A program made the position numbers and the translations under genes. Below the pieces are notes generated by a model. It was given only the letters and a program-made list of their open reading frames with translations, was not told the DNA's origin and made no database searches. Below are positions 44,902 to 56,373 of a stretch of 64,000 bases of DNA, piece by piece (positions within the stretch are counted from its first letter, which is position 1; each line of letters begins with the position of its first letter). The DNA is from Actinospineispora acaciae DSM 45401 (lineage in GTDB: Bacteria > Actinomycetota > Actinomycetes > Mycobacteriales > Pseudonocardiaceae): the NCBI RefSeq assembly GCF_000620785.1, contig NZ_JIAI01000007.1:186001-250000 (forward strand), given 5' to 3'.

Positions 44902-45043
44902 AGCCCAAGGGTAAACGGCCCGGCCGACCCGATCGCGGCGATCCGCCGCACACCGCCGGCGTGAGACGGACGACTCGAACGCTCTGTCCGCCGGCCTTGG
45001 TGCCATAGGGTTGCGGCAAGAGCGCCCACCCCCGGAGTAGCCC

Positions 45044-48667
<3,624 letters not shown>

Positions 48668-48689
48668 CCCCCGCCCACAAACCGCCCGC

Positions 48690-48733
48690 GAGTCGGGCGT
48701 CTCAGCACACTGAGTCGCGCGTTTCAGCACACC
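48690..48733. repeat. 2x22-bp tandem repeat, variant copy between cobN and the TetR gene
   Basis: Units of 22 bp, GAGTCGGGCGTCTCAGCACA.. and GAGTCGCGCGTTTCAGCACA.., in tandem. The GAGTCGSG head is shared with the copies at 47285 and 51884, and the second half has diverged. The stop codon of the tetR-type gene (48726-48724) lies inside it. Confidence 0.7.
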
Positions 48734-49371
48734 GCCCGGCGCAGCTTCGCGCGGACCAGGCCACGAGCGGCCGGCCCGAGGTCGTCGAACACCTCGACGA
48801 GCACGCCCAACCGCGCCAGCGCCGCCATCGCCCGGTCCGCGCCCTCCCCGTCCACCCCGTCATAAAGCTCGAACCCGACGAACGCCGCCGAGAACGCCCT
48901 GGCCAGACCAGAAACGTCGATTACATCGGCAAGCGGCGAGGACCCCAGTACACGGGAGAGCACCCGCTCGACCTGATCCGTCCACAGCCCCAGCGCGGCG
49001 GCGGTCGCGGGCGCCAGGCTCGGCTCGGACTGCGCGCCGGCCAGCATCTGGGCCAGCACGATCACATTGCCCTCGGCCCGCTCGCGCGCGTGCAGCCGCC
49101 TGCCCAGCTCCAGCAGCTCCGGCAGCGACCGCACGGCGTCGAACTCCGCCACGTAGCCGGCCACCCGTTCCCGCGCGCCGTGCACGCACGCCTCGGTGAG
49201 CAGCTCGTGCACGCTGCCGAAGTGGTAGAAGACCAGGGCCTGGTTGACGCCGGCCTCGGCGGCGATCGCGCGGGCCGAGGCGCCGGCGATGCCCTTCCCG
49301 CGCAGGGTCGCCACCGCCGCCTCCAGCAACCGGGCGCGGGTGCCAGGCCGATCAGGTTCGCGCCTGCTCAC
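48724..49371 (-). CDS. TetR-family transcriptional regulator
   Basis: 215 aa. N-terminal TetR helix-turn-helix (RARLLEAAVATLRGKGIAGASARAIAAEAGVNQALVFYHFGSVHELLTEA) followed by a helical ligand-binding domain of unknown specificity. GTG 49371 lies 20 bp inside the end of the DUF4166 gene, so it is translated from the same message as the two upstream genes. A near-perfect TetR-type palindrome in the promoter of that operon (50726-50741) suggests it represses its own operon. The 3' end is in a dispersed tandem repeat. Confidence 0.92.
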   Translation of the reverse strand: MSRREPDRPGTRARLLEAAVATLRGKGIAGASARAIAAEAGVNQALVFYHFGSVHELLTEACVHGARERVAGYVAEFDAVRSLPELLELGRRLHARERAEGNVIVLAQMLAGAQSEPSLAPATAAALGLWTDQVERVLSRVLGSSPLADVIDVSGLARAFSAAFVGFELYDGVDGEGADRAMAALARLGVLVEVFDDLGPAARGLVRAKLRRAVC

Positions 49372-50023
49372 GGACCGGCTTCACCCTCTCCGGCACGTCG
49401 CGGCACTCCGGGTAACGAGCGCTGAACGTACCGTGATACCCGAACAGCGGGCCGAAGCGGTGGTTGGTCACCGCGACCTCGATGCGGAACCGCCCGAGCT
49501 CGTCGTCGAACGACTCCCGCACCTCGGCGGTCCCGGTCACGATCCGGGGCACGCGGAAGGTCAGCGGCCCCTCGTGGAAGCGCTGCTGCCCGGAGCGGAT
49601 CAGCAGCCCGCCGCGCTCGTCCACGGACACCCGCAGGTCGACGGCGAGATGCTGGTGGCTGCCCAGGTAGTCCACGACGGTCCCCCGCTCCGGGCTGTAG
49701 ATCATGGTCGCGTTCCACCGGCGCGGCACCGCGAACCGGAACGTGCGCGCGAACGAGACGCTCTCCCTGCCGAAGGAGTCGAGATAGGCGTAGTTCTCGA
49801 TGGTGAACCCGACGTCGGTGCCCTCCTCGGGGACGAGGATGTTCCGGGTGGCGCCGAGCGCGAGGAACGGCCGGGTGAAGCCGCGACCGTGCCACACCCG
49901 GTCCATGGAGCCGGTCCCGATGCACGCCACGCCGTCCGCGCTGCCGATCCCGAACCGGCGCCGCAGCTCGGGGTGCAGCCGGTCGAAGTCACGGCCGAGC
50001 ACGCGCTGGAACAGCGAGGTCAT
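49352..50023 (-). CDS. DUF4166 domain protein
   Basis: 223 aa, soluble, beta-rich. The pattern [17 protein letters not shown] followed by [27 protein letters not shown] and [22 protein letters not shown] is typical of DUF4166, a domain found in bacterial proteins linked to membrane lipid or polyketide-like functions but without known activity. ATG 50023 overlaps the upstream stop (ATGA, 50020-50023). Co-transcribed with an SRPBCC-type protein and the TetR regulator, suggesting a small hydrophobic-ligand module. Confidence 0.78.
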   Translation of the reverse strand: MTSLFQRVLGRDFDRLHPELRRRFGIGSADGVACIGTGSMDRVWHGRGFTRPFLALGATRNILVPEEGTDVGFTIENYAYLDSFGRESVSFARTFRFAVPRRWNATMIYSPERGTVVDYLGSHQHLAVDLRVSVDERGGLLIRSGQQRFHEGPLTFRVPRIVTGTAEVRESFDDELGRFRIEVAVTNHRFGPLFGYHGTFSARYPECRDVPERVKPVREQART

Positions 50024-50706
50024 GGGCGCTCCAGGGTTCGCAGGGTGGCCGGCGCGGTCGCCGACCGGGGGTCGGGTGGCCGGCGCAGGCACCGCCGGGC
50101 GGCCGGCGTGGACGGCAACGGCGGCAGCGCCACGGCCAGCACCGTCAGCGCGGCGGCGGCCACCGGCGGCGCGGCCAGCCAACCCGCCGCGCAGGCCGCC
50201 GCCCGGATGCCCGCCTCCGACAGCGCCCGCCGCAGCGAGGCCTCCGGCGGCGTGCCGTCCTCCAGCCACAGCCGCAGCCTGTCGAACGACCAGGCCGTCC
50301 CCCACCCCATGAGCGGACGGAACAGCAGGTCGACCAGCCGCCCCCAGCCGGGCGCGTAGTCGTATCCGGTGAGGAAACGGACGCCCGCGCCGGTCGGCAC
50401 GTAGCGCCAGTAACCCGAGCCCGAGCGGATCGGCGAGAGCGGATGCTCCGAGCGGAACCGCAGCGCGGACGTGCGCGAACCGCCCGGACCGAACCGCTCG
50501 CCCACGCTCACCCCGACCCCGTGCACGGCCAGACCCGGCAGCGGCCGCACGGCGTACCGGAACCGGCCGGGGTCGGCACCCGCCAGCCGCTCGATCCGGG
50601 TGAACCGCAGGTCCCAGCGCTGATGTACGTCCGGCTCCTGGGTCCGCCGCCACAGCTCGTCGAGGTCGCACCGGATCAGCGCCTCCACGTAGATCCGTCG
50701 CGCCAT
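50020..50706 (-). CDS. SRPBCC-like lipid/polyketide-binding domain protein with C-terminal membrane segment
   Basis: 228 aa. Residues 1-155 have the START/SRPBCC pattern ([62 protein letters not shown]). Residues about 165-195 are hydrophobic ([25 protein letters not shown]) and likely form a membrane anchor or hairpin, followed by a basic, Pro-rich tail. ATG 50706 with GGGAGG upstream. It leads the operon with DUF4166 and TetR genes. Confidence 0.7.
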   Translation of the reverse strand: MARRIYVEALIRCDLDELWRRTQEPDVHQRWDLRFTRIERLAGADPGRFRYAVRPLPGLAVHGVGVSVGERFGPGGSRTSALRFRSEHPLSPIRSGSGYWRYVPTGAGVRFLTGYDYAPGWGRLVDLLFRPLMGWGTAWSFDRLRLWLEDGTPPEASLRRALSEAGIRAAACAAGWLAAPPVAAAALTVLAVALPPLPSTPAARRCLRRPPDPRSATAPATLRTLERP

Positions 50707-50725
50707 ACGCCCTCCCTGACGAGAG

Positions 50726-50741
50726 TTAAGCGAACGCTCAA
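50726..50741. promoter_or_regulatory. TetR-type operator upstream of the SRPBCC-DUF4166-TetR operon
   Basis: TTAAGCG-AA-CGCTCAA is a 16-bp palindrome with one mismatch. It contains the presumed -10 box of the minus-strand operon (TTAACT, just after) and lies 20 bp upstream of the first ATG. Position and form fit autorepression by the TetR gene at 48724-49371. Confidence 0.55.
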
Positions 50742-50838
50742 ACGCAGGTTACAGCCGCCCGGCCCCGACGGACAGATCCAAGGGTGTGGAAACATCGGAT
50801 ACGGAACAGCGGGAAAACACAGAAAGAGCGGCGCAGAC

Positions 50839-51873
50839 GTGACGATCGTCCTGGGCATCGAGACCTCGTGCGACGAGACGGGCGTGGGGTTGGTGCGCGA
50901 CGGCGAGCTGCTCGGCGAGGCGCTGGCCTCGTCGATGGACGAGCACGTCCGGTTCGGCGGCGTGGTGCCCGAGATCGCGGCGCGCGCGCACGTGTCCGCG
51001 CTGGTCCCGACCGTGCGCGAGGCCATGCGCAAGGCCGGCGTCGGGCCGAAGGACATCGGCGCGGTGGCGGTCACCGCCGGGCCGGGGCTGGCCACCGCGC
51101 TGCACGTCGGGGTGGCGGCGGCCAAGGCGTACGCGACGGCCTGGGACGTGCCGCTCTACGGCGTGCACCACCTGGCCGGGCACGCGGCGGCCGACGCGCT
51201 GGAGCACGGGCCGCTGCCCGAGCGCAGTGTGATCCTGATCGTCTCCGGCGGGCACACCTCGCTGCTCGCGGTCGGCGACCTGGCCCGCGACGAGGTCGTG
51301 CACCTGTCCGACACCATCGACGACGCGGCCGGCGAGGCGTTCGACAAGGTGGCCAGGATCCTCGGCCTGCCCTACCCCGGCGGCCCGTCCATCGACCGCG
51401 CGGCCCGCGACGGCGACCCGGACGCCATCGCCTTCCCCCGCCCGCTGACCGGCCCGCGCGACCCGGAGCTGGGCTTCTCCTTCTCCGGCCTGAAGACCGC
51501 GGTGGCCCGCTGGGTGGAGCGGTGCGAGTCCGACGGCCGCCCGGTCCCGGTGCCGGACGTGGCGGCCAGCTTCCAGGAGGCGGTGGCCGACACCCTCACC
51601 GCCAAGGCCCTGCTGGCCTGCGAACGCCAGGACGTGCGCGAGCTGGTCATCGTCGGCGGCGTAGCGGCCAACAGCCGAGTCCGCTCCCTGGCCGAAAAGC
51701 GCGCCGCCGACGCCGGCATCACCCTCCGAATCCCCCCCATGCGCCTGTGCACCGACAACGGCGCCATGATCGCCGCCGTAGGCGACCTCCTGGTCCGCGC
51801 CCACGCCACCCCCACCCCCCTCACCGTCACCGCCCACCCCACGGTCCCCCTGACCCGCGCCCAACTCACGTAA
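50839..51873 (+). CDS. tsaD: tRNA N6-adenosine threonylcarbamoyltransferase TsaD
   Basis: 344 aa. [12 protein letters not shown] at the N-terminus, [10 protein letters not shown], metal-binding HHLAGH (about residues 110-115), [43 protein letters not shown] and NGAMIAAVG are all diagnostic. With TsaB/TsaE it transfers threonylcarbamoyl to A37 of ANN-decoding tRNAs. GTG 50839. It stands alone: the usual tsaB-rimI-groES neighbours of actinobacteria are missing. A copy of the 22-bp tandem repeat follows 10 bp after the stop. Confidence 0.95.
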   Translation: MTIVLGIETSCDETGVGLVRDGELLGEALASSMDEHVRFGGVVPEIAARAHVSALVPTVREAMRKAGVGPKDIGAVAVTAGPGLATALHVGVAAAKAYATAWDVPLYGVHHLAGHAAADALEHGPLPERSVILIVSGGHTSLLAVGDLARDEVVHLSDTIDDAAGEAFDKVARILGLPYPGGPSIDRAARDGDPDAIAFPRPLTGPRDPELGFSFSGLKTAVARWVERCESDGRPVPVPDVAASFQEAVADTLTAKALLACERQDVRELVIVGGVAANSRVRSLAEKRAADAGITLRIPPMRLCTDNGAMIAAVGDLLVRAHATPTPLTVTAHPTVPLTRAQLT

Positions 51874-51883
51874 ACGCATCCGC

Positions 51884-51927
51884 GAGTCGGGGATTCTGTC
51901 AGGGTGAGTCGGGATTTCTGTCAGGTT
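51884..51927. repeat. 2x22-bp tandem repeat, copy between tsaD and the LacI gene
   Basis: Units GAGTCGGGGATTCTGTCAGG.. (51884-51905) and GAGTCGGGATTTCTGTCAGG.. (51906-51927). The first unit differs from the cobN copy by two T/C changes. Located between tsaD and the promoter of the lacI-type gene. Confidence 0.75.
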
Positions 51928-51949
51928 CGGCGCGCCGCATGTGATCTAC

Positions 51950-51965
51950 GCTGAAGCGGTTAAGT
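51950..51965. promoter_or_regulatory. LacI-type operator, upstream of the regulator gene
   Basis: GCTGAAGCGGTTAAGT, matching the site in front of the binding-protein gene (GCTGAACCGGTTAACC, 53222-53237) at 13 of 16 positions. A TACGCT box at 51947-51952 immediately precedes it, so binding would block the promoter. Confidence 0.6.
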
Positions 51966-51983
51966 TCCCGACGACGGTGAGCC

Positions 51984-53015
51984 ATGCAGCGTCCCACGAT
52001 CCAGGACATCGCGCGCGCCGCCGGGGTGTCCAAGGGCGCCGTCTCGTACGCGCTGAACGGACGGCCGGGCGTCTCGACGGAGACCCGCGCGCGGATCCTG
52101 AGCATCGCCGAGGAGATCGGCTGGGTGCCCAGCAGCGCGGCCCGCGCGCTGTCCAGCGACCGCGCCGGCGTGGTCGGGCTGGTCGCGGTGCGCGAACCCG
52201 AACTGATCGCCACCGAGCCGTACTTCATCCGGATGGTGGCCGGCGTCGAGCGGACGCTGGCCGAGCACGGCGTGGCGCTGCTGCTCACCGTGGTCCCCGA
52301 TCCGGCGCGCGAGCTGGACATCTACCGGCGCTGGTGGGGCAGCCGGCAGGTGGACGGCATGCTGCTGTTCGACATGCGCGTGCGCGACCCGAGGCCGGCC
52401 TGGCTGCGCGCGTCCGGGGCGCCCGCGGTGATCATAGGGGCGCAGCGGGCGTACCGGGGCATCTCCGCCACCCGGGTCAGCTACCAGGACGCGATGGCGC
52501 AGGCGGTCAGCCACCTGGTCCAGCTCGGCCACCGCAGGCTGGCCCGCGTCTCCGGGCCGCGCGCGCTGGAGCACGTGCTGCGCCGCGAGCGACACTTCGC
52601 CGAGGTGACGAAGGAGCTGCTCGGCGAGGCGCAGCCGCAGCCGCAGGTGGAGACGGACTACACGGCCAGGGCGGGCGTCCAGGCCACCCGTGAGCTGCTG
52701 TCACGGCCGAAAGACCAGCGGCCGACCGCGATCATCTACGACAACGACGTGATGGCGGCCGCCTCGGTCTCCACGCTGGCCGGCGAGGGCGTCCGGGTGC
52801 CGGCCGACCTCGCGGTGCTGGCCTGGGACGACTCGCCGCTGTGCGAGCTGGTGCACCCGGCGGTCACCGCGTTCACCCACGACGTCATGGCCGAGGCGAG
52901 CCAGGCCGCCGACCTGCTGCTCACCCGGATCGAGCACGGCCCCACCCCGGACCGCTGGCTCGCCGCGCCCCGCCTGACCGTCCGTGCCAGCACCGCCGGC
53001 CACCTAGTGCCGTGA
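51984..53015 (+). CDS. LacI-family transcriptional regulator
   Basis: 343 aa. HTH PTIQDIARAAGVSKGAVSYALNGRPGVSTETRARILSIAEEIGWVPSSAARAL at the N-terminus and a sugar-binding periplasmic-like domain (GVVGLVAVREP, GMLLFDMRVRDPRPAWL, PTAIIYDNDVMAAASVSTL, LAVLAWDDSPLCELVHPAVTAF). It should control the adjacent oligosaccharide importer and glycosidases, with operators at 51950 and 53222. The last codons (LVP) and stop are inside the MITE-like element at 53004-53172, which may have replaced the original C-terminus. Confidence 0.93.
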   Translation: MQRPTIQDIARAAGVSKGAVSYALNGRPGVSTETRARILSIAEEIGWVPSSAARALSSDRAGVVGLVAVREPELIATEPYFIRMVAGVERTLAEHGVALLLTVVPDPARELDIYRRWWGSRQVDGMLLFDMRVRDPRPAWLRASGAPAVIIGAQRAYRGISATRVSYQDAMAQAVSHLVQLGHRRLARVSGPRALEHVLRRERHFAEVTKELLGEAQPQPQVETDYTARAGVQATRELLSRPKDQRPTAIIYDNDVMAAASVSTLAGEGVRVPADLAVLAWDDSPLCELVHPAVTAFTHDVMAEASQAADLLLTRIEHGPTPDRWLAAPRLTVRASTAGHLVP

Positions 53016-53172
53016 CACGAAAGGTTCGGCACGTTTCTCGGCGGCCCAGACGCCGCCTGGCGGCGTTGTCGTCGCCCCAGATACAACCCCGGTATCTGGG
53101 GCTCCTCCGCCTTGCCAGCCGACGCCTGGATCCACCGAATAAACGCACCAACCTTCCGCGTCACGGCACTAG
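53004..53172. mobile_element. MITE-like element, 169 bp, with CTAG-ended inverted repeats
   Basis: Ends CTAGTGCCGTGAC.CG.AAGGTT match in inverted orientation at 21 of 23 positions (53004-53026 against 53172-53150). The core holds CCCCAGATAC..GGTATCTGGGG preceded by GTCGTCG, closely like the reverse complement of the element at 21529-21775. No coding sequence fits. It sits between the lacI-type stop region and the promoter of the sugar operon. Confidence 0.75.
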
Positions 53173-53221
53173 CGGACGACCGGTTATGCGCGCCGCGATT
53201 TTGGGTTAGCATGCCGCACGA

Positions 53222-53237
53222 GCTGAACCGGTTAACC
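53222..53237. promoter_or_regulatory. LacI-type operator of the oligosaccharide importer operon
   Basis: GCTGAACCGGTTAACC has a near-perfect palindromic core GTTAACCGGTTCAG-type (AACCGGTT). It lies just downstream of a TAGCAT box (53207-53212) and 38 bp before the binding-protein GTG. Related to the site upstream of the regulator gene. Confidence 0.65.
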
Positions 53238-53274
53238 ACACCCGCCGGCGGGCACCGCGACGAAGGAGTCGATC

Positions 53275-54585
53275 GTGCGCTTCAGGACGCTCATGGCCGC
53301 GCTCGCGGTGCCCGTACTCACGGTGACCGGCCTGACCGGATGCTCCGGCACCAGCGGCTCGGACCCCAACACGATCACCTACTGGGCCAGCAACCAGGGC
53401 CCGAGCCTGCAGCGCGACAAGGAGATCCTCACCCCCGAGCTGGCCGAGTTCACCAAGCGGACCGGCATCAACGTCAAGCTCGAAGTGATCGACTGGACGC
53501 ACCTGCTGGACCGCATCACCACCGCGACCACCTCCGGCGACGGCCCCGACGTGGTCAACATAGGCAACACCTGGTCGGCATCGCTGCAGGCCACCGGCGC
53601 GTTCGTGGACTTCGACGGCCCGACCCTGGACAAGATCGGCGGCCGGGACAAGTTCCTGGCCACCAGCCAGAGCTCGACCGGCGCGGCGGGCAAGACCCCG
53701 GCCTCCGTACCGCTCTACGGACTCTCCTACGGCCTGTTCTACAACAAGAAGGCGTTCGCCGCCGCCGGCATCACCACCCCGCCGAAGACCTGGGCGGAGT
53801 TCGTCGCCGACGCCCAGAAGCTGACCAACCCGGCGGCGAACACCTACGGACTGACCCTGGCCGGCGGCAGCTACACCGAGAGCGCCCACTTCGCGTTCAT
53901 CCTGGGCAAGCAGCACGGCGGCAACTTCTTCGACCCGGCCGGCAAGGCGAGCTTCGCCACGCCCCAGAACGTGGCGGCCGTGAAGCAGTACCTGGACCTG
54001 ATCGGCGTGCACAAGGTGACCATCCCCAGCTCCGCCGAGCACGACACCACCCAGGACGCCACCGCCGACTTCGCCGCCGGCCGGGCCGCGATGATGATGG
54101 CCCAGACGAACACCACCGAGTACATCGCCGCCACCGGCATGCCGGCCGGCGACTACGGCGTGGCCCCGCTGCCGTTCGAGGTCCCGCCGCCGCCCGGCGC
54201 GGAACGGGTCAACAGCCACGTGGCCGGGATCAACATCGCGGCGTTCAAGGACAAGAACACCGAGGCGGCGCTGAAGTTCATCGACTTCATGACCGGCCGC
54301 GACGAGCAGGTCAAGCTGAACAAGGCGTACGGCTCCCTGCCGGTCACGAAGGACGCCGCCACCGACCCGGCCTTCCAGGGGCCCACCACCAAGATCTTCC
54401 TGGACGTGCTCGCGACCACCTCGGCGCCGATGCCGATGGTCACCAACGAGAGCCAGTTCGAGACCACCGTGGGCTCGGCGGTCAAGGACATGGTGGCGCG
54501 GATCGTGGGCGGCAAGCCCGTGTCCGAGGCCGACGTGCAGGCCGCGCTGGCCACCGCGCAGCAGAAACTGGTCAGCGGCGGCTGA
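53275..54585 (+). CDS. Oligosaccharide ABC transporter substrate-binding lipoprotein
   Basis: 436 aa of the family 1 extracellular solute-binding proteins. Lipobox VTGLTGC (Cys about 23), then NTITYWASNQGPSLQRDKEILTPELAEFTKRTGINVKLEVIDWTHLLDRITTA, YGLFYNKKAFAAAGITTPPKTWAEF and FAAGRAAMMMAQTNTTEY. GTG 53275 with GAAGGAG upstream. First gene of the LacI-controlled operon; the sugar is probably a beta-linked oligosaccharide judging by the two glycosidases downstream. Confidence 0.93.
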   Translation: MRFRTLMAALAVPVLTVTGLTGCSGTSGSDPNTITYWASNQGPSLQRDKEILTPELAEFTKRTGINVKLEVIDWTHLLDRITTATTSGDGPDVVNIGNTWSASLQATGAFVDFDGPTLDKIGGRDKFLATSQSSTGAAGKTPASVPLYGLSYGLFYNKKAFAAAGITTPPKTWAEFVADAQKLTNPAANTYGLTLAGGSYTESAHFAFILGKQHGGNFFDPAGKASFATPQNVAAVKQYLDLIGVHKVTIPSSAEHDTTQDATADFAAGRAAMMMAQTNTTEYIAATGMPAGDYGVAPLPFEVPPPPGAERVNSHVAGINIAAFKDKNTEAALKFIDFMTGRDEQVKLNKAYGSLPVTKDAATDPAFQGPTTKIFLDVLATTSAPMPMVTNESQFETTVGSAVKDMVARIVGGKPVSEADVQAALATAQQKLVSGG

Positions 54586-55532
54586 TGGCCCTGCCCACGG
54601 CACGAGGCGCACGAGGCCAGCGAGGCCGGTGGACGCCGAACGCGCGGACCCTGCCGTACCTGTTGCTCGCGCCCGCGCTCCTGTTCGAACTGCTGGTGCA
54701 CGTGGTCCCGATGCTCACCGGCGTGGCGATCAGCTTCCTCAAGCTCAACCAGTTCTACCTGCGGCACTGGCTGCAGGCGCCGCTGGCCGGGATCGAGAAC
54801 TACCGGGTCTCGGTGAACCTGAACAGCGAGATCGGGCTCGGGCTGCTGCGCTCGATCGGGATCAGCATGGGCTACAGCGCCGTGGTGGTGACGTTCAGCT
54901 GGTTGCTCGGCATCTTCGGCGCAACACTGCTGCAGCGCCCGATGCGCGGCCGGTCGGCGCTGCGCACGCTGTTCCTGATCCCGTACGCGCTGCCGATCTT
55001 CACGGCGGTGATCGTCTGGAAGTTCATGCTGAACCAGGACAGCGGCATGGTGAACCACGTGCTCGAACAGCTCGGCCTGGGCAGCGGGCGGCACTTCTGG
55101 CTGCTCGGCGACAGCGCGTTCGTCAGCATGGCGCTGGTCGGGATCTGGCGGTTCTGGCCGTTCGCCCTGCTCACGCTGATGGCGGGCATGCAGTCCATCC
55201 CGACCGAGGTGTACGAGGCCGCCGAGGTGGACGGGGCGAACCGCTGGCAGCAGTTCCGCACGCTCACGCTGCCGATGCTGCGCCCGGTGAACCAGGTGCT
55301 GGTGCTGGTGTTGTTCCTGTGGACGTTCAACGACTTCAACATCCCGTACACGCTGTTCGCCAGCTCGACGCCGGCCAGCGCGGACCTGGTGTCGGTGCAC
55401 GTCTACCAGAGCTCGTTCATCACCTGGAACTTCGGCCTGGGCTCGGCGATGTCCGTGTTGCTGCTGTTGTTCCTGCTGGTGGTCACGGCCGGCTACCTCG
55501 TGATGACGTCACGAAGGACCAGGCATGCGTGA
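54585..55532 (+). CDS. Sugar ABC transporter permease (MalF-like)
   Basis: 315 aa, six membrane segments, with the EAA loop EVYEAAEVDGANRWQQFRTLTLPMLRP that contacts the ATPase. ATG overlaps the binding-protein stop (TGATG, 54583-54587). No ATP-binding gene occurs in the operon, so a shared MsiK-type ATPase elsewhere in the genome is expected, as in other actinomycete oligosaccharide importers. Confidence 0.93.
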   Translation: MALPTARGARGQRGRWTPNARTLPYLLLAPALLFELLVHVVPMLTGVAISFLKLNQFYLRHWLQAPLAGIENYRVSVNLNSEIGLGLLRSIGISMGYSAVVVTFSWLLGIFGATLLQRPMRGRSALRTLFLIPYALPIFTAVIVWKFMLNQDSGMVNHVLEQLGLGSGRHFWLLGDSAFVSMALVGIWRFWPFALLTLMAGMQSIPTEVYEAAEVDGANRWQQFRTLTLPMLRPVNQVLVLVLFLWTFNDFNIPYTLFASSTPASADLVSVHVYQSSFITWNFGLGSAMSVLLLLFLLVVTAGYLVMTSRRTRHA

Positions 55533-56364
55533 GTCGCGGGCGTTCCGGGTGCTCAGGGCGGTCGGGCTGGGCGGGCTGCTGGTGTTCACCGTGCTGCCGC
55601 TGTACGTGATGCTGTCCACCTCGGTGAAGCCGCTCGGCGACGTGCGGGACGCGTTCCGGTGGTGGCCGTCCGAGCTCACCTACCGGCCGTTCGTGGACAT
55701 CTGGTCGACGGTCCCGCTGGCCCGCTACTTCGTGAACAGCGTGATCGTGGCGGGGTGCGCGAGTGCGGTGTCGGTGACGCTGGCGGTGTTCGCGGCGTAC
55801 GCGATCAGCCGGTACACGTTCCGGGGCCGGGAGATGTTCCGGATGGCGGTGCTGTCGACGCAGATGTTCCCCGGGATCCTGTTCCTGCTGCCGCTGTTCC
55901 TGATCTACGTCAACATCGGCCAGGTCACCGGCCTGAAGCTGAACGGCAACCTGTCCGGGCTGGTCATCACCTATTTGACGTTCTCGCTGCCGTTCTCCAT
56001 CTGGATGCTGGTCGGCTACTTCAACTCGATCCCGAGGGATCTGGACGAGGCCGGGCTGGTGGACGGGGCCGGGCCGGTGCGGGTGCTGCTGTCGATCGTG
56101 GTGCCGGCGGCCAAGCCGGGGATCGTGGCGGTCGGCGTCTACGCGTTCATGACGTCGTGGAGCGAGGCGCTGTTCGCTTCGGTGCTGACGGACGACAGCT
56201 CCAAGACGCTGGCGGTGGGCCTGGCGGAGTACTCCACCCAGAACGCCGTCTACTGGAACCAGATCATGGCGGCGTCGCTGGTGGTCAGCGTCCCGGTGGT
56301 GCTCGGGTTCCTGTTCATGCAGCGCTATCTCGTCCAAGGGTTGACCGCGGGGGCGGTCAGGTAA
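55525..56364 (+). CDS. Sugar ABC transporter permease (MalG-like)
   Basis: 279 aa, six membrane segments, EAA loop DLDEAGLVDGAGPVRVLLSIVVPAAKPG. N-terminal part LGGLLVFTVLPLYVMLSTSVKPLGD is typical of MalG. ATG 55525 overlaps the preceding permease gene by 8 bp. Completes the membrane channel with the gene at 54585. Confidence 0.93.
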   Translation: MRESRAFRVLRAVGLGGLLVFTVLPLYVMLSTSVKPLGDVRDAFRWWPSELTYRPFVDIWSTVPLARYFVNSVIVAGCASAVSVTLAVFAAYAISRYTFRGREMFRMAVLSTQMFPGILFLLPLFLIYVNIGQVTGLKLNGNLSGLVITYLTFSLPFSIWMLVGYFNSIPRDLDEAGLVDGAGPVRVLLSIVVPAAKPGIVAVGVYAFMTSWSEALFASVLTDDSSKTLAVGLAEYSTQNAVYWNQIMAASLVVSVPVVLGFLFMQRYLVQGLTAGAVR

Positions 56365-56373
56365 AGGAGGCAC

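Noticed and set aside
44902-45043. A cobalamin riboswitch between cobG and cobN
   Set aside because: No GGTGA..TCC core or B12 box is visible in these 142 bases.
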